Source: Ruminococcus sp. Marseille-P6503 (GTDB taxonomy: Bacteria > Bacillota > Clostridia > Oscillospirales > Ruminococcaceae). Taken from it: 64,000 nucleotides of DNA. The notes below the pieces were generated by a model, which was not told the DNA's origin, ran no database searches, and saw nothing but the letters and a program-made list of their open reading frames with translations. How positions within the stretch are numbered: the stretch's first letter is position 1; each line of letters begins with the position of its first letter. The translations under genes and the position numbers were made by a program. This document shows positions 43,754 through 53,322 of this stretch, piece after piece. The stretch is taken from positions 372,001 to 436,000 of the forward strand of contig NZ_UWPB01000002.1 of the NCBI RefSeq assembly GCF_900604945.1. The letters run 5' to 3'.

Positions 43754-46714
43754 GTGAAAAACACAATGTTTAGGCGTGTTATTTCATCTGCACTGGCAAT
43801 AGCGCTTGCGGCGACAAGCTGCATAACCGTGCTTGCAGACGCTGAGCAGACTGACAGCCCGGCGGCAGAAGCTACAGACGACGGCACTCTAGGCACTCAG
43901 GGGGTTTCTGCCGAGCTGGTTGACGCCAGCAACCGTGAAAACGCGTACAGCAACTATGTCAAGAAGTATGCCGACGCGGCCAGACCCGATCAGGAGGTCG
44001 TTATCAACGGAGCCGATTTTATAAGCAAAAGCGACGACGCTGAAATTTCCGTCACTTCTGTAGACGGCGAGGACAACGTTATGCAGTGGGCAAATCAGGA
44101 GGGCAGCGTTACTTTTGAATTTGAAGTCTCGGAATCGGGAGTATACAATATCGAAGCCTGCTATGAGGCTCTTGCGGGAGGAACGACCTCGGTTGAATTT
44201 GCGCTTCTCATCGACGATGTTTGTCCGTATACGACCGCGTCGAGAATTACGCTTTCAAAGAGATGGGTAAACGAAACCGAAATACTTCAGGACGCGAAGG
44301 GCAACGATATCCGTCCCGGACAGATCGAGGAAGTATGCTGGCAGACTTCTCCTCTCAAGGATATTGACGGACTTTTCAACGATCCGCTTGAATTTTACAT
44401 TGAAGCCGGAAAGCATACCCTGACGCTTCAGTCCACAAAGGCTCAGTTCGCGCTTAAATATCTTAAGCTTTATCAGCATAAGACTGCGGAGCCTTATACC
44501 GCTCCCAGCAGCGAGGAGATAAACGCGACAAGCGCAGACGTTATAAAGCTTGAAGGCGAAAACGCGGATTATAAATCTGACAGAACCCTGTTCCCAACCA
44601 ACGACAGAAACTCATACGTTACTTCGTCGGCAACGGGAAACAGCCCTACAAAGACCAAATACAATACCATAGGCAAGGAAAGCTGGACTCAGTCCACTCA
44701 GGCGATCACCTGGAAATTCAATGTTGAAAAGGACGGATATTATAAAATAGGTATCCGCGCAAGACAGGATTCTCAGAGAGGAATGTATTCCAACCGGCGC
44801 CTTTACATAGACGGCGCGGTTCCCAATGCCGAGTCTGAGCAGATCAAGTTCTATTACAGCTCTGACTGGCAGCTTACCGTTCCGTCAACAGACGGCGGAG
44901 AGGTAATGTATTTCTATCTGGAAGCCGGTACTCATGAGCTTACGCTTGAGGCGATCCCCGGCGAAATCGGCGAAATAATGGGCGATCTTGATGAAATCGT
45001 TTATAACGTAAACAGCTATTACAGACAGATCCGTCAGATAACCGGTCCGGATCCAGATGAATACAACAACTATATGATCGACACTTCGATCCCTGAAATC
45101 GTTGACGATTTTAAGTCCTATTCCAGTATGCTCAGGGAGCAGATGGAAAAAATCGAAGCTCTTTCCGGTCAGGGCGGAACTGAAGCGGTTACGCTTGATA
45201 AGCTTGCGATCGTGCTTGACAAGTGCGTTGAGAAGCCTGACAGAATTCCTCAGATGATGTCTCAGATAAAGGATAACGTAACGTCTGTTTCGTCGTGGAT
45301 AAGCCAGTACCGCGCGCAGCCGCTTGAGGTTGACATGATCGAGATCGCAACTGCCGACAAGGAATTTTCATCTTGTGATTCTTCGTTCTTCTCGGCAATG
45401 TCCTTCGGCTTCAGAGCGTTCATAGGCTCTTTCTTTGAGGACTATAACTCGCTTTCCGTAGAGGACGGCAGCGAATCGATGACCTGCTGGATCACACTCG
45501 GACGTGATAACGCGCTTGTAGTTCAGAATCTTGTAAACAACGAATACAACCCAACCGCCAAGACAAAGATCAATCTGCAGCTGGTTCAGGGCGGTATAGT
45601 AGAAGCCACCTTCGCCGGCAAGGGTCCGGATCTTGCTCTCTTCCTCGGAGGCGACTTTCCTATTCAGCTTGCGGCAAGAGGAGTGCTTGTTGACGTTTCT
45701 CAGTATTCCGATTTTGAAGAGGTAAAGCAGAGATTCTCGCCTCAGGCGACAGTGCTTTACGAGTACAACGGAGGAACCTACGGACTTCCTGTTTCACAGA
45801 CGTTCCCGATGCTGTTCTACCGTTCCGACGTTCTTTCTGAATACGGAATCGATCCGGCGACCGATCTCAACACCTGGGACGGTCTGATAGAAACGCTTCC
45901 TACGCTTCAGAGAAACTATATGGAGATCGGACTTATTCTTCCGGTTCTCACCAGCGTAGGCGGTACCACTTACGTTTCGCCTATTATTGAAGCGGGAAAT
46001 ACTTTCGCGATGATGCTGCTTCAGCAGGGAGTAAGCTTCTATGACGAGGCGCAGACAAAGACCAATTTTGACACTCAGGAAGCTATTGACGCGTTTGACG
46101 CCTGGACTAAGTTCTATACTACATACAGCTTCCAGCAGACGTACGACGCATTTACGCGCTTCAGACAGGGCGATATGCCTGTAGTTATTCAGAATTATAC
46201 CTTCTATAATCAGCTTTCTGTAGCTGCTCCTGAAATCAAGGGCTGCTGGGGCTTCCAGCCGGTTCCCGGAACGGTTCAGGAGGACGGAACGATCAATCAC
46301 GCCGCTAACTCTCAGGGCTCGGGAGCCGTTATCTTTACACGTCTTGACCAGGAAAAGAGAGATGAGGCATGGGAATTCATCAAGTGGTTTACTTCAAAGG
46401 AAACTCAGGTTTCCTACGGTAACGACATCGAGGCGGTTCTCGGAACGATGGGTAGATTCGATACCGCTAATGTAGAGGCTCTTGAGGAGCTTTCATGGAC
46501 TTCCTCCGAGGTAGAGCTGCTTAAGGATCAGCTGCTTGCTCAGGTAGAGATCCCTGTAATTCCCGCTTCCTACGGAGTAACCCGTAACGTTATGAACGCG
46601 TTCCGCGAGGTTGTAAACGACTATGAGAACGCCCGCGATACGCTGTTCTGGTATAATAAGGATATCAATGATGAAATCACGCGTAAGCGTCAAGACCTCG
46701 GTCTTGATAACTAG
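43754..46714 (+). CDS. Giant solute-binding protein with N-terminal beta-sandwich modules
   Basis: A 986-residue secreted protein from GTG 43754 (AAAGGTGG upstream). The signal peptide is about residues 1-30. Two carbohydrate-binding-like beta-sandwiches follow: about 80-245 (VTFEFEVSESGVYNIEACYE) and about 265-420 (ITWKFNVEKDGYYKIGIRAR). Each ends in AGxHxLTL-type text (YIEAGKHTLTL, YLEAGTHELTL). After a helical stretch, a family-1 type extracellular solute-binding domain spans about 550-975 (GKGPDLALFLGGDFPIQLAA). It resembles no simple sugar-binding lipoprotein; no clear lipobox, so tethering may come from partners. Confidence 0.9.
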   Translation: MKNTMFRRVISSALAIALAATSCITVLADAEQTDSPAAEATDDGTLGTQGVSAELVDASNRENAYSNYVKKYADAARPDQEVVINGADFISKSDDAEISVTSVDGEDNVMQWANQEGSVTFEFEVSESGVYNIEACYEALAGGTTSVEFALLIDDVCPYTTASRITLSKRWVNETEILQDAKGNDIRPGQIEEVCWQTSPLKDIDGLFNDPLEFYIEAGKHTLTLQSTKAQFALKYLKLYQHKTAEPYTAPSSEEINATSADVIKLEGENADYKSDRTLFPTNDRNSYVTSSATGNSPTKTKYNTIGKESWTQSTQAITWKFNVEKDGYYKIGIRARQDSQRGMYSNRRLYIDGAVPNAESEQIKFYYSSDWQLTVPSTDGGEVMYFYLEAGTHELTLEAIPGEIGEIMGDLDEIVYNVNSYYRQIRQITGPDPDEYNNYMIDTSIPEIVDDFKSYSSMLREQMEKIEALSGQGGTEAVTLDKLAIVLDKCVEKPDRIPQMMSQIKDNVTSVSSWISQYRAQPLEVDMIEIATADKEFSSCDSSFFSAMSFGFRAFIGSFFEDYNSLSVEDGSESMTCWITLGRDNALVVQNLVNNEYNPTAKTKINLQLVQGGIVEATFAGKGPDLALFLGGDFPIQLAARGVLVDVSQYSDFEEVKQRFSPQATVLYEYNGGTYGLPVSQTFPMLFYRSDVLSEYGIDPATDLNTWDGLIETLPTLQRNYMEIGLILPVLTSVGGTTYVSPIIEAGNTFAMMLLQQGVSFYDEAQTKTNFDTQEAIDAFDAWTKFYTTYSFQQTYDAFTRFRQGDMPVVIQNYTFYNQLSVAAPEIKGCWGFQPVPGTVQEDGTINHAANSQGSGAVIFTRLDQEKRDEAWEFIKWFTSKETQVSYGNDIEAVLGTMGRFDTANVEALEELSWTSSEVELLKDQLLAQVEIPVIPASYGVTRNVMNAFREVVNDYENARDTLFWYNKDINDEITRKRQDLGLDN

Positions 46715-46734
46715 CAGAAAGGGGAGAGTGATTA

Positions 46735-47676
46735 ATGGCTAAAAATATCAATCCTGACGCTCCTATAAACAAGCAGGGAAAGTGGGCCTATACCTGGCAT
46801 ATGATGAAAGTCAATAAGGGCTGCTACGGTCTGCTTCTGCCCTTCATGATCCTGTTTTTGATATTTACCGTGATACCCGTTGTGATGTCGCTTCCTATGG
46901 GCTTCACAAACTTCAACATGATCCAGACGCCGAAGTTTGTAGGACTTTCAAATTTCTATACGCTGTTTTTGAACGACGATGTATTTCTGATCGCTGTAAG
47001 AAACACTCTTATATTCGCGATATTCACAGGACCGTTCTCATACATACTCAGCTTCTTTATCGCGTGGCTGATCAATGAGATGCATCCTTTTCTGAAAACG
47101 CTGTTTACTTTCGTATTCTACGCGCCTTCAATGACTACATCCGTTTATGTTACCTGGCAGCTTATCCTTTCGGGCGACTCCTACGGTTATCTCAACGCGG
47201 TTATGATGGACATAGGTCTGTTTAACTCGCCTAAGCAGTTTCTGACCGATACAAACTACATTCTTGCTGTAGTTATCATCGTTCAGCTGTGGATATCGAT
47301 GGGCGCGGGCTTCCTTGCTATCCGCGCCGGCTTCCAGAATATCGACAAGTCAATGTACGAAGCGGGAGCTATAGAGGGTATCAAGAACAGATGGCAGGAG
47401 CTTTTCACGATTACGATCCCGTCAATGGGACCTCAGCTGCTGTTTGCAGCTGTAATGCAGATTTCATCCTCGTTTACGGTAGGTGTTGTAGGACAAAACC
47501 TCGTAGGTCTGCCTTCAACCGACTACGCCGCTCATACGATAATGAACCACGCTACAGACTACGGATCCATACGTTACGAAATGGGTTACGCCTCGGCTAT
47601 ATGTTTTGTTCTGTTCGCCGCGATGCTGCTGGCAAACAAGGGCGTAAACTGGCTGCTGGGCAAGTATCTTGATTAA
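46735..47676 (+). CDS. ABC sugar permease, LplB type
   Basis: A 313-residue permease with about six membrane segments. The EAA loop is YEAGAIEGIKNRWQELFTIT followed by IPSM, which contacts an ATPase. Follows the binding-protein gene by 20 bases with AGGGGAG upstream. Confidence 0.93.
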   Translation: MAKNINPDAPINKQGKWAYTWHMMKVNKGCYGLLLPFMILFLIFTVIPVVMSLPMGFTNFNMIQTPKFVGLSNFYTLFLNDDVFLIAVRNTLIFAIFTGPFSYILSFFIAWLINEMHPFLKTLFTFVFYAPSMTTSVYVTWQLILSGDSYGYLNAVMMDIGLFNSPKQFLTDTNYILAVVIIVQLWISMGAGFLAIRAGFQNIDKSMYEAGAIEGIKNRWQELFTITIPSMGPQLLFAAVMQISSSFTVGVVGQNLVGLPSTDYAAHTIMNHATDYGSIRYEMGYASAICFVLFAAMLLANKGVNWLLGKYLD

Positions 47677-47693
47677 GGAGGTGAGTTTACGAA

Positions 47694-48593
47694 ATGGCAA
47701 GAAGAAAGAAAAAGCAGGTACCTATTGATAAGCTTAAGGTAAAGGACAAAAAGAAGCGGGTAAACGGCTCCCTCGGAGGAGATATTGCGATTTTCATATT
47801 CCTGACCTTGTTGGGCCTGTTTATGATTTTCCCACTCTATTATTCACTGGTACAGTCTCTCAAGCCTGTAGAAGAGCTGTTCGTATTCCCACCTAAGCTT
47901 TATGTTCTGAATCCTACTACCAGAAACTTTTCCGATATGTTCAAGGTCGCGGCAAGTATGTGGGTTCCGCTTTCAAGGTATATCTTCAACAGTGTGTTTA
48001 TAACGGTGGTTATATGCGTCTGCAACCTGTTTGTATGCTGCTGCGCTGGATTTGTGCTTTCCAAGTGCAGATTCCCCGGTGCGAAGGCTATCAATCAGAT
48101 TATAGTAGTAGCGTTACTGTTCTCCTCTAATGCTACTTGGATTATGCAATTTTTGGTAATGTCAAAACTTCATATGATCGATACATACTGGGCCATGATA
48201 CTGCCATATATTTCAACGCCTATAGGTTTGTTCTTAATGAGACAAAGTATGTCTACGATTCACGACTCCATGATTGAAGCCGCTAAGGTGGACGGCGCGG
48301 GATTATTCAGAATCTGCTGGCAGATAGTTGTTCCCAACTCAAAGCCGGCAATTATGACGCTTATCATATTTGCCTTCCAGGGCGCATGGAATCTTCAGGG
48401 CGGCTCAATGATTTATTCAGAGGAGCTTAAGACGCTGCCGACGATTGTTCAGCAGATAACCATGGCAGGACCTGCAAGACAGGGCGTAACCTTTGCGTCC
48501 GCTGTACTGCTTCTTATTCCGCCGCTGGTTGTATTCCTTATTGCTCAGAGCAACGTTATGGAAACCATGGCGCATTCGGGTATTAAGGATTAA
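47694..48593 (+). CDS. ABC sugar permease, LplC/YtcP type
   Basis: A 299-residue partner permease. The charged N-terminus KLKVKDKKKRV precedes six membrane segments, and the EAA loop is IEAAKVDGAGLFRICWQIVV. 17 bases after its partner, AAGGAGG upstream. Together they would form one heterodimeric channel. Confidence 0.93.
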   Translation: MARRKKKQVPIDKLKVKDKKKRVNGSLGGDIAIFIFLTLLGLFMIFPLYYSLVQSLKPVEELFVFPPKLYVLNPTTRNFSDMFKVAASMWVPLSRYIFNSVFITVVICVCNLFVCCCAGFVLSKCRFPGAKAINQIIVVALLFSSNATWIMQFLVMSKLHMIDTYWAMILPYISTPIGLFLMRQSMSTIHDSMIEAAKVDGAGLFRICWQIVVPNSKPAIMTLIIFAFQGAWNLQGGSMIYSEELKTLPTIVQQITMAGPARQGVTFASAVLLLIPPLVVFLIAQSNVMETMAHSGIKD

Positions 48594-48637
48594 TCGGTTC
48601 AACAACTGAAATTCGGAAAGGAAACAGGTGATAGGTA

Positions 48638-50251
48638 GTGTCAAGAATGAAAAATTCTTTGAAAAGATTACTCACGCTGTCGATGGCTGCCGCTTCCGCG
48701 CTGACCATGTCGGTCACAGCCTTCGCAGATGAGCCTTATGATTCCTATAGCTACGATACCTGGGAGGATCCGATACCCTCTCAGAGCGGTTATAGAGTAG
48801 AAAGAACGGTTACGGGAGCGGAGATGGGGCTTTCAAGACTTAACGACCCTGAGGATCCGCTGTTCGTAAGCGAAACAGAACCGACCTCGATCAGCGACGC
48901 CAAGGATCTTTTCATGGACGAGGAGAGAAAGGAATTCTGGATCGCGGATTCCAAGAACAACAGAATTCTCAGACTTAACGAGGACCTTGAGATTATCGGA
49001 CGCTATTACGGCGTTACGGGCGACACTGAAATAAACATTGACGAAAACACCGGGCTTTCAAATTTTATGAATCCGTACGGAATTTACGTAACGACCAGTC
49101 CGTTTACCGGAGATCTTACAATGTACGTCGCGGATTACGACAATTCGAGAGTTGTCAAAGCCAAGGTCGTTTCGGAGACCGAGTGTGAGCTTATTTATGA
49201 ATATACCAAGCCGGAGGAGGCTTTGTATACGTCAAAGACATTCAATCCCACTAAGGTTCTGGTAGACAACGCGGAAAATGTCTACGTTGTTGTAAAATCG
49301 GTAAACACCGGTTCGGTTCAGTTCGCAAGAGACGGAAGCTTTACCGGCTTCTACGGAGCTAACAGAGTAGAGGTAACCGCCGCGGTTATCGCTCAGAAGC
49401 TCTGGAGAACGATAGCTTCAAACGAGCAGATCGCCGGAATGACCAGAAACGTTCCGGTAGAGTACGCTAACTTTGATATTGACGCCGACGGATTCATTTA
49501 CACCGTAACGGAGGTCTCAACCAATACTGACGCGGTTAAAAAGCTCAATCCCGCAGGCTATAACATCTGGGACAACGAGGTCGGAAACGAATATAACTTC
49601 GGAGATATAACCGAGGCTATGTGGGACGCGACTACAAATACCACCCACTCAACAAGGCTTACCGATATCGTTATAGGAAACAACGGTCTTATCAATGTGC
49701 TTGACTATGAGACCGGACGTGTGTTCCAGTACGACCGCAACTGCAATCTCATATGCATTTTCGGTACGAAAAACTCCACCTCGGATCAGAGGGGAAGCTT
49801 CAGCAACCCGAACGCGGTTGAAGCGTTGGGCAACAATATTTATGTGCTGGACGGAGCCAAGAACGACATTACGGTATTTACCGAGACAATGTTCGGAAAA
49901 TATGTTCATTCAGCGTTTGAATACTATGACGAGGGACGTTATTCAGAGGCGAAGGCCGACTGGGAAGAGGTCAGAAAGAGAGACGGCAACTATACTATGG
50001 CTTATATAGGTCTTGGAAAAGCCGCTCTTAACGACGGAGAATATTCAAAGGCGCTGGAATATTTCAAGACTGCCTACGACCAGGATGATTATGACAAGGC
50101 GTTCAAGTATACCAGAGAGGATTTCCTCAGAAATAATTTTACGCTTATTATAGTGATTATCCTTGCGGTTATAATCTGGCTTATCGTACTGAAGATCATT
50201 CATAAAAAGGGTATTTACATTATTAAGAAAAAGTCAAAGGAGGGAAAATAA
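48638..50251 (+). CDS. Secreted propeller-TPR protein with C-terminal anchor
   Basis: A 537-residue protein. A signal peptide ends near SVTAFADE. An NHL-type six-bladed propeller follows (about 90-420: EFWIADSKNNRILRLNEDLE, MYVADYDNSRVVKAK, VLDGAKNDITVFTE). Two TPR units follow (AFEYYDEGRYSEAKADWEEV, GLGKAALNDGEYSKALEYFK), then a membrane helix (LIIVIILAVIIWLIVLKII) and a basic tail. It is likely anchored with the propeller outside, contacting the solute-binding protein. GTG start. Confidence 0.88.
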   Translation: MSRMKNSLKRLLTLSMAAASALTMSVTAFADEPYDSYSYDTWEDPIPSQSGYRVERTVTGAEMGLSRLNDPEDPLFVSETEPTSISDAKDLFMDEERKEFWIADSKNNRILRLNEDLEIIGRYYGVTGDTEINIDENTGLSNFMNPYGIYVTTSPFTGDLTMYVADYDNSRVVKAKVVSETECELIYEYTKPEEALYTSKTFNPTKVLVDNAENVYVVVKSVNTGSVQFARDGSFTGFYGANRVEVTAAVIAQKLWRTIASNEQIAGMTRNVPVEYANFDIDADGFIYTVTEVSTNTDAVKKLNPAGYNIWDNEVGNEYNFGDITEAMWDATTNTTHSTRLTDIVIGNNGLINVLDYETGRVFQYDRNCNLICIFGTKNSTSDQRGSFSNPNAVEALGNNIYVLDGAKNDITVFTETMFGKYVHSAFEYYDEGRYSEAKADWEEVRKRDGNYTMAYIGLGKAALNDGEYSKALEYFKTAYDQDDYDKAFKYTREDFLRNNFTLIIVIILAVIIWLIVLKIIHKKGIYIIKKKSKEGK

Positions 50252-50253
50252 GT

Positions 50254-50883
50254 ATGTATGAATTTTCAACATTGGGCTGGCTGAAGCACGTTATTTTCCA
50301 TCCTGTAGAGGGATTTGAGGATCTCCGCTGGAAAAAGCAGGGCTCATTGAAGGTAGCTATGATTATAGTGCTTCTGCTGTTCGTGTATATGGTTGTCGAC
50401 AGACAGCTCACGGGCTTCCAGTTCAACAACGCATACGTCAAGGTATTTAACGTAGTGCCTCTTATCGTTCAGTCGGTAGTCTACTTCTTTACATGGGTCA
50501 TCGGTAACTGGGCGCTGTGTACGCTGTTTGACGGAGAAGGAACGCTTAAGAAAATCTGCATTTACTCGGCATATGCGCTGGTTCCTTTTATAGTGTGCGG
50601 TTTTATCGGCGTTATTATGTCAAACGTTCTCGTACAGGAAGAGTCGATCTGGCTGACCGCCATCAATTGGCTCGGCATAGGCTGGTCCGTCGTGCTTATG
50701 ATACAGGCGATGAGAGCCGTTCATCAGTATACGTTCGGAAAAACGTTGTTGTCTATGTTCTTCACTGTTGTGGCAATGCTGCTGATATTGTTCCTTGCAA
50801 TCCTTCTGCTTTCGTTGTTCCAGCAGGTATATGTATTCGGATATTCAGTTTATACCGAAATTGCATACAGAATCAGAGGCTAA
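50254..50883 (+). CDS. YIP1-like integral membrane protein
   Basis: A 209-residue polytopic protein starting 2 bases after the previous stop. It begins with the amphipathic WLKHVIFHPVEGFEDLRWKK and has about five membrane segments (VAMIIVLLLFVYMVV, YSAYALVPFIVCGFIGVIMS). Yip1-like domains are membrane organisers in eukaryotes; the bacterial role is unknown. Likely translationally coupled. Confidence 0.82.
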   Translation: MYEFSTLGWLKHVIFHPVEGFEDLRWKKQGSLKVAMIIVLLLFVYMVVDRQLTGFQFNNAYVKVFNVVPLIVQSVVYFFTWVIGNWALCTLFDGEGTLKKICIYSAYALVPFIVCGFIGVIMSNVLVQEESIWLTAINWLGIGWSVVLMIQAMRAVHQYTFGKTLLSMFFTVVAMLLILFLAILLLSLFQQVYVFGYSVYTEIAYRIRG

Positions 50884-50907
50884 ATAAGAAACGGTGGTGT
50901 AAATTAA

Positions 50908-53322
50908 ATGCATAACAAAAATTATAAAAAAGCGATTGTGTTTGCGTTAGTTCTTACAATGCTGATGCCTCTGGGATCCATGGCCGCTTCTTCTGCCGAG
51001 GACAATGCCGACGGCTCAGCAATAACGGCGGATACCGCTCAAACAGATCAGGAGACAGACGCAGAGGACGCTTCAGATGATGAAGAGTCGGACAGCGAGG
51101 AGGACGAAGACGAGCTTCCAGACCCTATCACCGACGAGGAAGCGGCAGCTCTTGAAACCTGTCAGGAGGTAGCTTCAAACGACAGCTTTGTAATGTACGC
51201 CGACGAGGAAAACGAGAGGATCGGCCTTTACGTCAAGGCTTCGGGCAAATACTGGTGGACGTCTCCGATCAACGTAATGTCTGACGATACGATCATAGAC
51301 GAAACTAAGGGCTCAACGATGAAGAACGCTCAGAGAAATTCCATCGCTTCAAGCGTTGCTATCAAGGTGGGCGATCTCAGACAGGAAAAGAGAACCGAGT
51401 CTCCGGCTCCGGTATATTCCACAAGAGCTACGAAGACCTGGAGGACTGAAACCAACGGCGTCGCCGTAACATATAAGTACGGTTCGGAAGGCGTTAAGTT
51501 CACGGTGCATTACGAGCTGTGCGAAGATAACCTTTATGTATACGCGGACACAAGCGAGATCGAGGAGGAAAATACAAGCTCGCTCGACGGAAAGGTGCTT
51601 ACAAAGCTTCAGCTTTGTCCGTATTTCGGAGCGGTTTCAGCTAAAGATGAAACCGGCGAGGCTACCGAGGGCTACATGATCGTACCCGACGGAAGCGGAG
51701 CGGTTATTGAATACAATAACGGCAAGGTAAACTACGCGGATTATTCCCAGCAGATTTACGGAAGAGATTATACGACGGTTCCTCTCAACGCGCCGAGAGT
51801 TACAGAACAGGCGTATATGCCGGTTATCGCGACCGTTTCCGGAACCAGCGGACTTGTAGCCGTAGTATCTGACGGAGACGCCAACGTTTACGCTAAGGCG
51901 CAGGTAAGCGGACAGAATAAGCAGTCTTACAACAACTGCTATTTTGAATTTGAAACCAGAAGCCAGGACGCTTTCTTCATGAGCGGAGACAGCTCAAACA
52001 AAATTACAGTGTTTGAAAAGGGCGGTATAAAAACCGAACGCTTCGGTATCAGGTATTACCCGATCGACAATGACGAGGGAGTAAACTACGCTGACTGCGC
52101 TGAGGTTTACAGAAATTATCTTATCAACAATAAAGGTCTTGCACAGAGAACGGAAGCTGATTCCAGCGACCTTTACATAGATTTCTTCGGAGGAGTTCTG
52201 AAGCAGACCTCTATCGTAGGTATCCCGTTTATGCTCAAGACCGAGATAACAGGCTTCAGCCAGGCGCAGCAGATCGTTGATAAGTTCAAGGAAAACGGTG
52301 TTTCAGATATTGTCGTAAACTATAACGACTGGACAAACGCTTCCATCAAGAATAATATTTCAACTAAGGTTAAGCCCTCAGGCACACTGGGAGGAACAAG
52401 TGATTTCAACAGCTTCATAGCAAGCGAAAACGTTGACGTATTCCCGTCGATGAACAATATCCAGATGGATTCGGGAAGTTGGGGATATATGACGTTTACA
52501 AACACTGCTATCAGAGTTTCAAACGCTTATTCCAGACAGAGCACCTACAGTCCCGCGTTCGGAGTTCCCGAAAGCGGAGTCGCTCCCGCGCTGCTTGCTC
52601 CGAATTCCTATGTTAAGGTATTTGAGCAGATGGTGGAAAGCTATCAGGACAAGGAACTTGACAAAATCGGCTTCGGCGATTATTCTACCAAGCTGGTAAG
52701 CGACTTCTCCAGCAAGAACAGCTCCAGCAGAAACGATACGATGAACACTATAGTAAACGGATACAAGAGCGCGTCTGAATCGGTTGGCGCTATACTCTGC
52801 GACGGCGCTAACGCTTACGTTCTTCCCTATGCTTCGCAGATAACAAACGTTCCTGTTTACTCAAGCGGATTCAATCTTACCGATTATGATATTCCGTTCT
52901 ATCAGATGGTTATTCACGGCTATGTTCCTTATTCGACCAAGCCTATAAACGCAAGCTCCAATACCGGAGAAACCTTTATGCTGGCGCTTGCGGCAGGCTC
53001 GGGAATGCATTACGATATGGTTTATGAGGACGCGGCGGAGCTTAAGGATACCGAGTATGACGATCTTTATTACTCCAATTACGAGGGATGGCTTGATATG
53101 GCGGCTAAGCAGTCCAATCTTGCAAGCCAGATCCTTTCGGGCGTAAGTGATATGACCATTTCAAATTATGAAATAAGCGACGACGGAAACGTAATTACCA
53201 CGACCTACAGCAAGGACGGTTCAAACGTTGTTATTGAGGTCGATATGTCCGCCGGAACCGCTTCGGTGGACGGTCAGGTTTACGACCTCGGAGACGCTAT
53301 AGAAGGAGGTATAGAAGGCTAA
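50908..53322 (+). CDS. Large secreted DUF5696-type protein
   Basis: An 804-residue protein with a signal peptide (MHNKNYKKAIVFALVLTMLM, cleavage near SMAAS). An acidic disordered stretch (about 30-75) leads to a beta-rich domain (NERIGLYVKASGKYWWTSPI). A probable TIM-barrel-like part follows (FKENGVSDIVVNYNDW, ASENVDVFPSMNNIQMDSGS). I assign DUF5696 by recall of architecture. It may be a glycoside-hydrolase-like sensor or enzyme; catalytic residues cannot be named. It overlaps the next gene (TAATG). Confidence 0.78.
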   Translation: MHNKNYKKAIVFALVLTMLMPLGSMAASSAEDNADGSAITADTAQTDQETDAEDASDDEESDSEEDEDELPDPITDEEAAALETCQEVASNDSFVMYADEENERIGLYVKASGKYWWTSPINVMSDDTIIDETKGSTMKNAQRNSIASSVAIKVGDLRQEKRTESPAPVYSTRATKTWRTETNGVAVTYKYGSEGVKFTVHYELCEDNLYVYADTSEIEEENTSSLDGKVLTKLQLCPYFGAVSAKDETGEATEGYMIVPDGSGAVIEYNNGKVNYADYSQQIYGRDYTTVPLNAPRVTEQAYMPVIATVSGTSGLVAVVSDGDANVYAKAQVSGQNKQSYNNCYFEFETRSQDAFFMSGDSSNKITVFEKGGIKTERFGIRYYPIDNDEGVNYADCAEVYRNYLINNKGLAQRTEADSSDLYIDFFGGVLKQTSIVGIPFMLKTEITGFSQAQQIVDKFKENGVSDIVVNYNDWTNASIKNNISTKVKPSGTLGGTSDFNSFIASENVDVFPSMNNIQMDSGSWGYMTFTNTAIRVSNAYSRQSTYSPAFGVPESGVAPALLAPNSYVKVFEQMVESYQDKELDKIGFGDYSTKLVSDFSSKNSSSRNDTMNTIVNGYKSASESVGAILCDGANAYVLPYASQITNVPVYSSGFNLTDYDIPFYQMVIHGYVPYSTKPINASSNTGETFMLALAAGSGMHYDMVYEDAAELKDTEYDDLYYSNYEGWLDMAAKQSNLASQILSGVSDMTISNYEISDDGNVITTTYSKDGSNVVIEVDMSAGTASVDGQVYDLGDAIEGGIEG

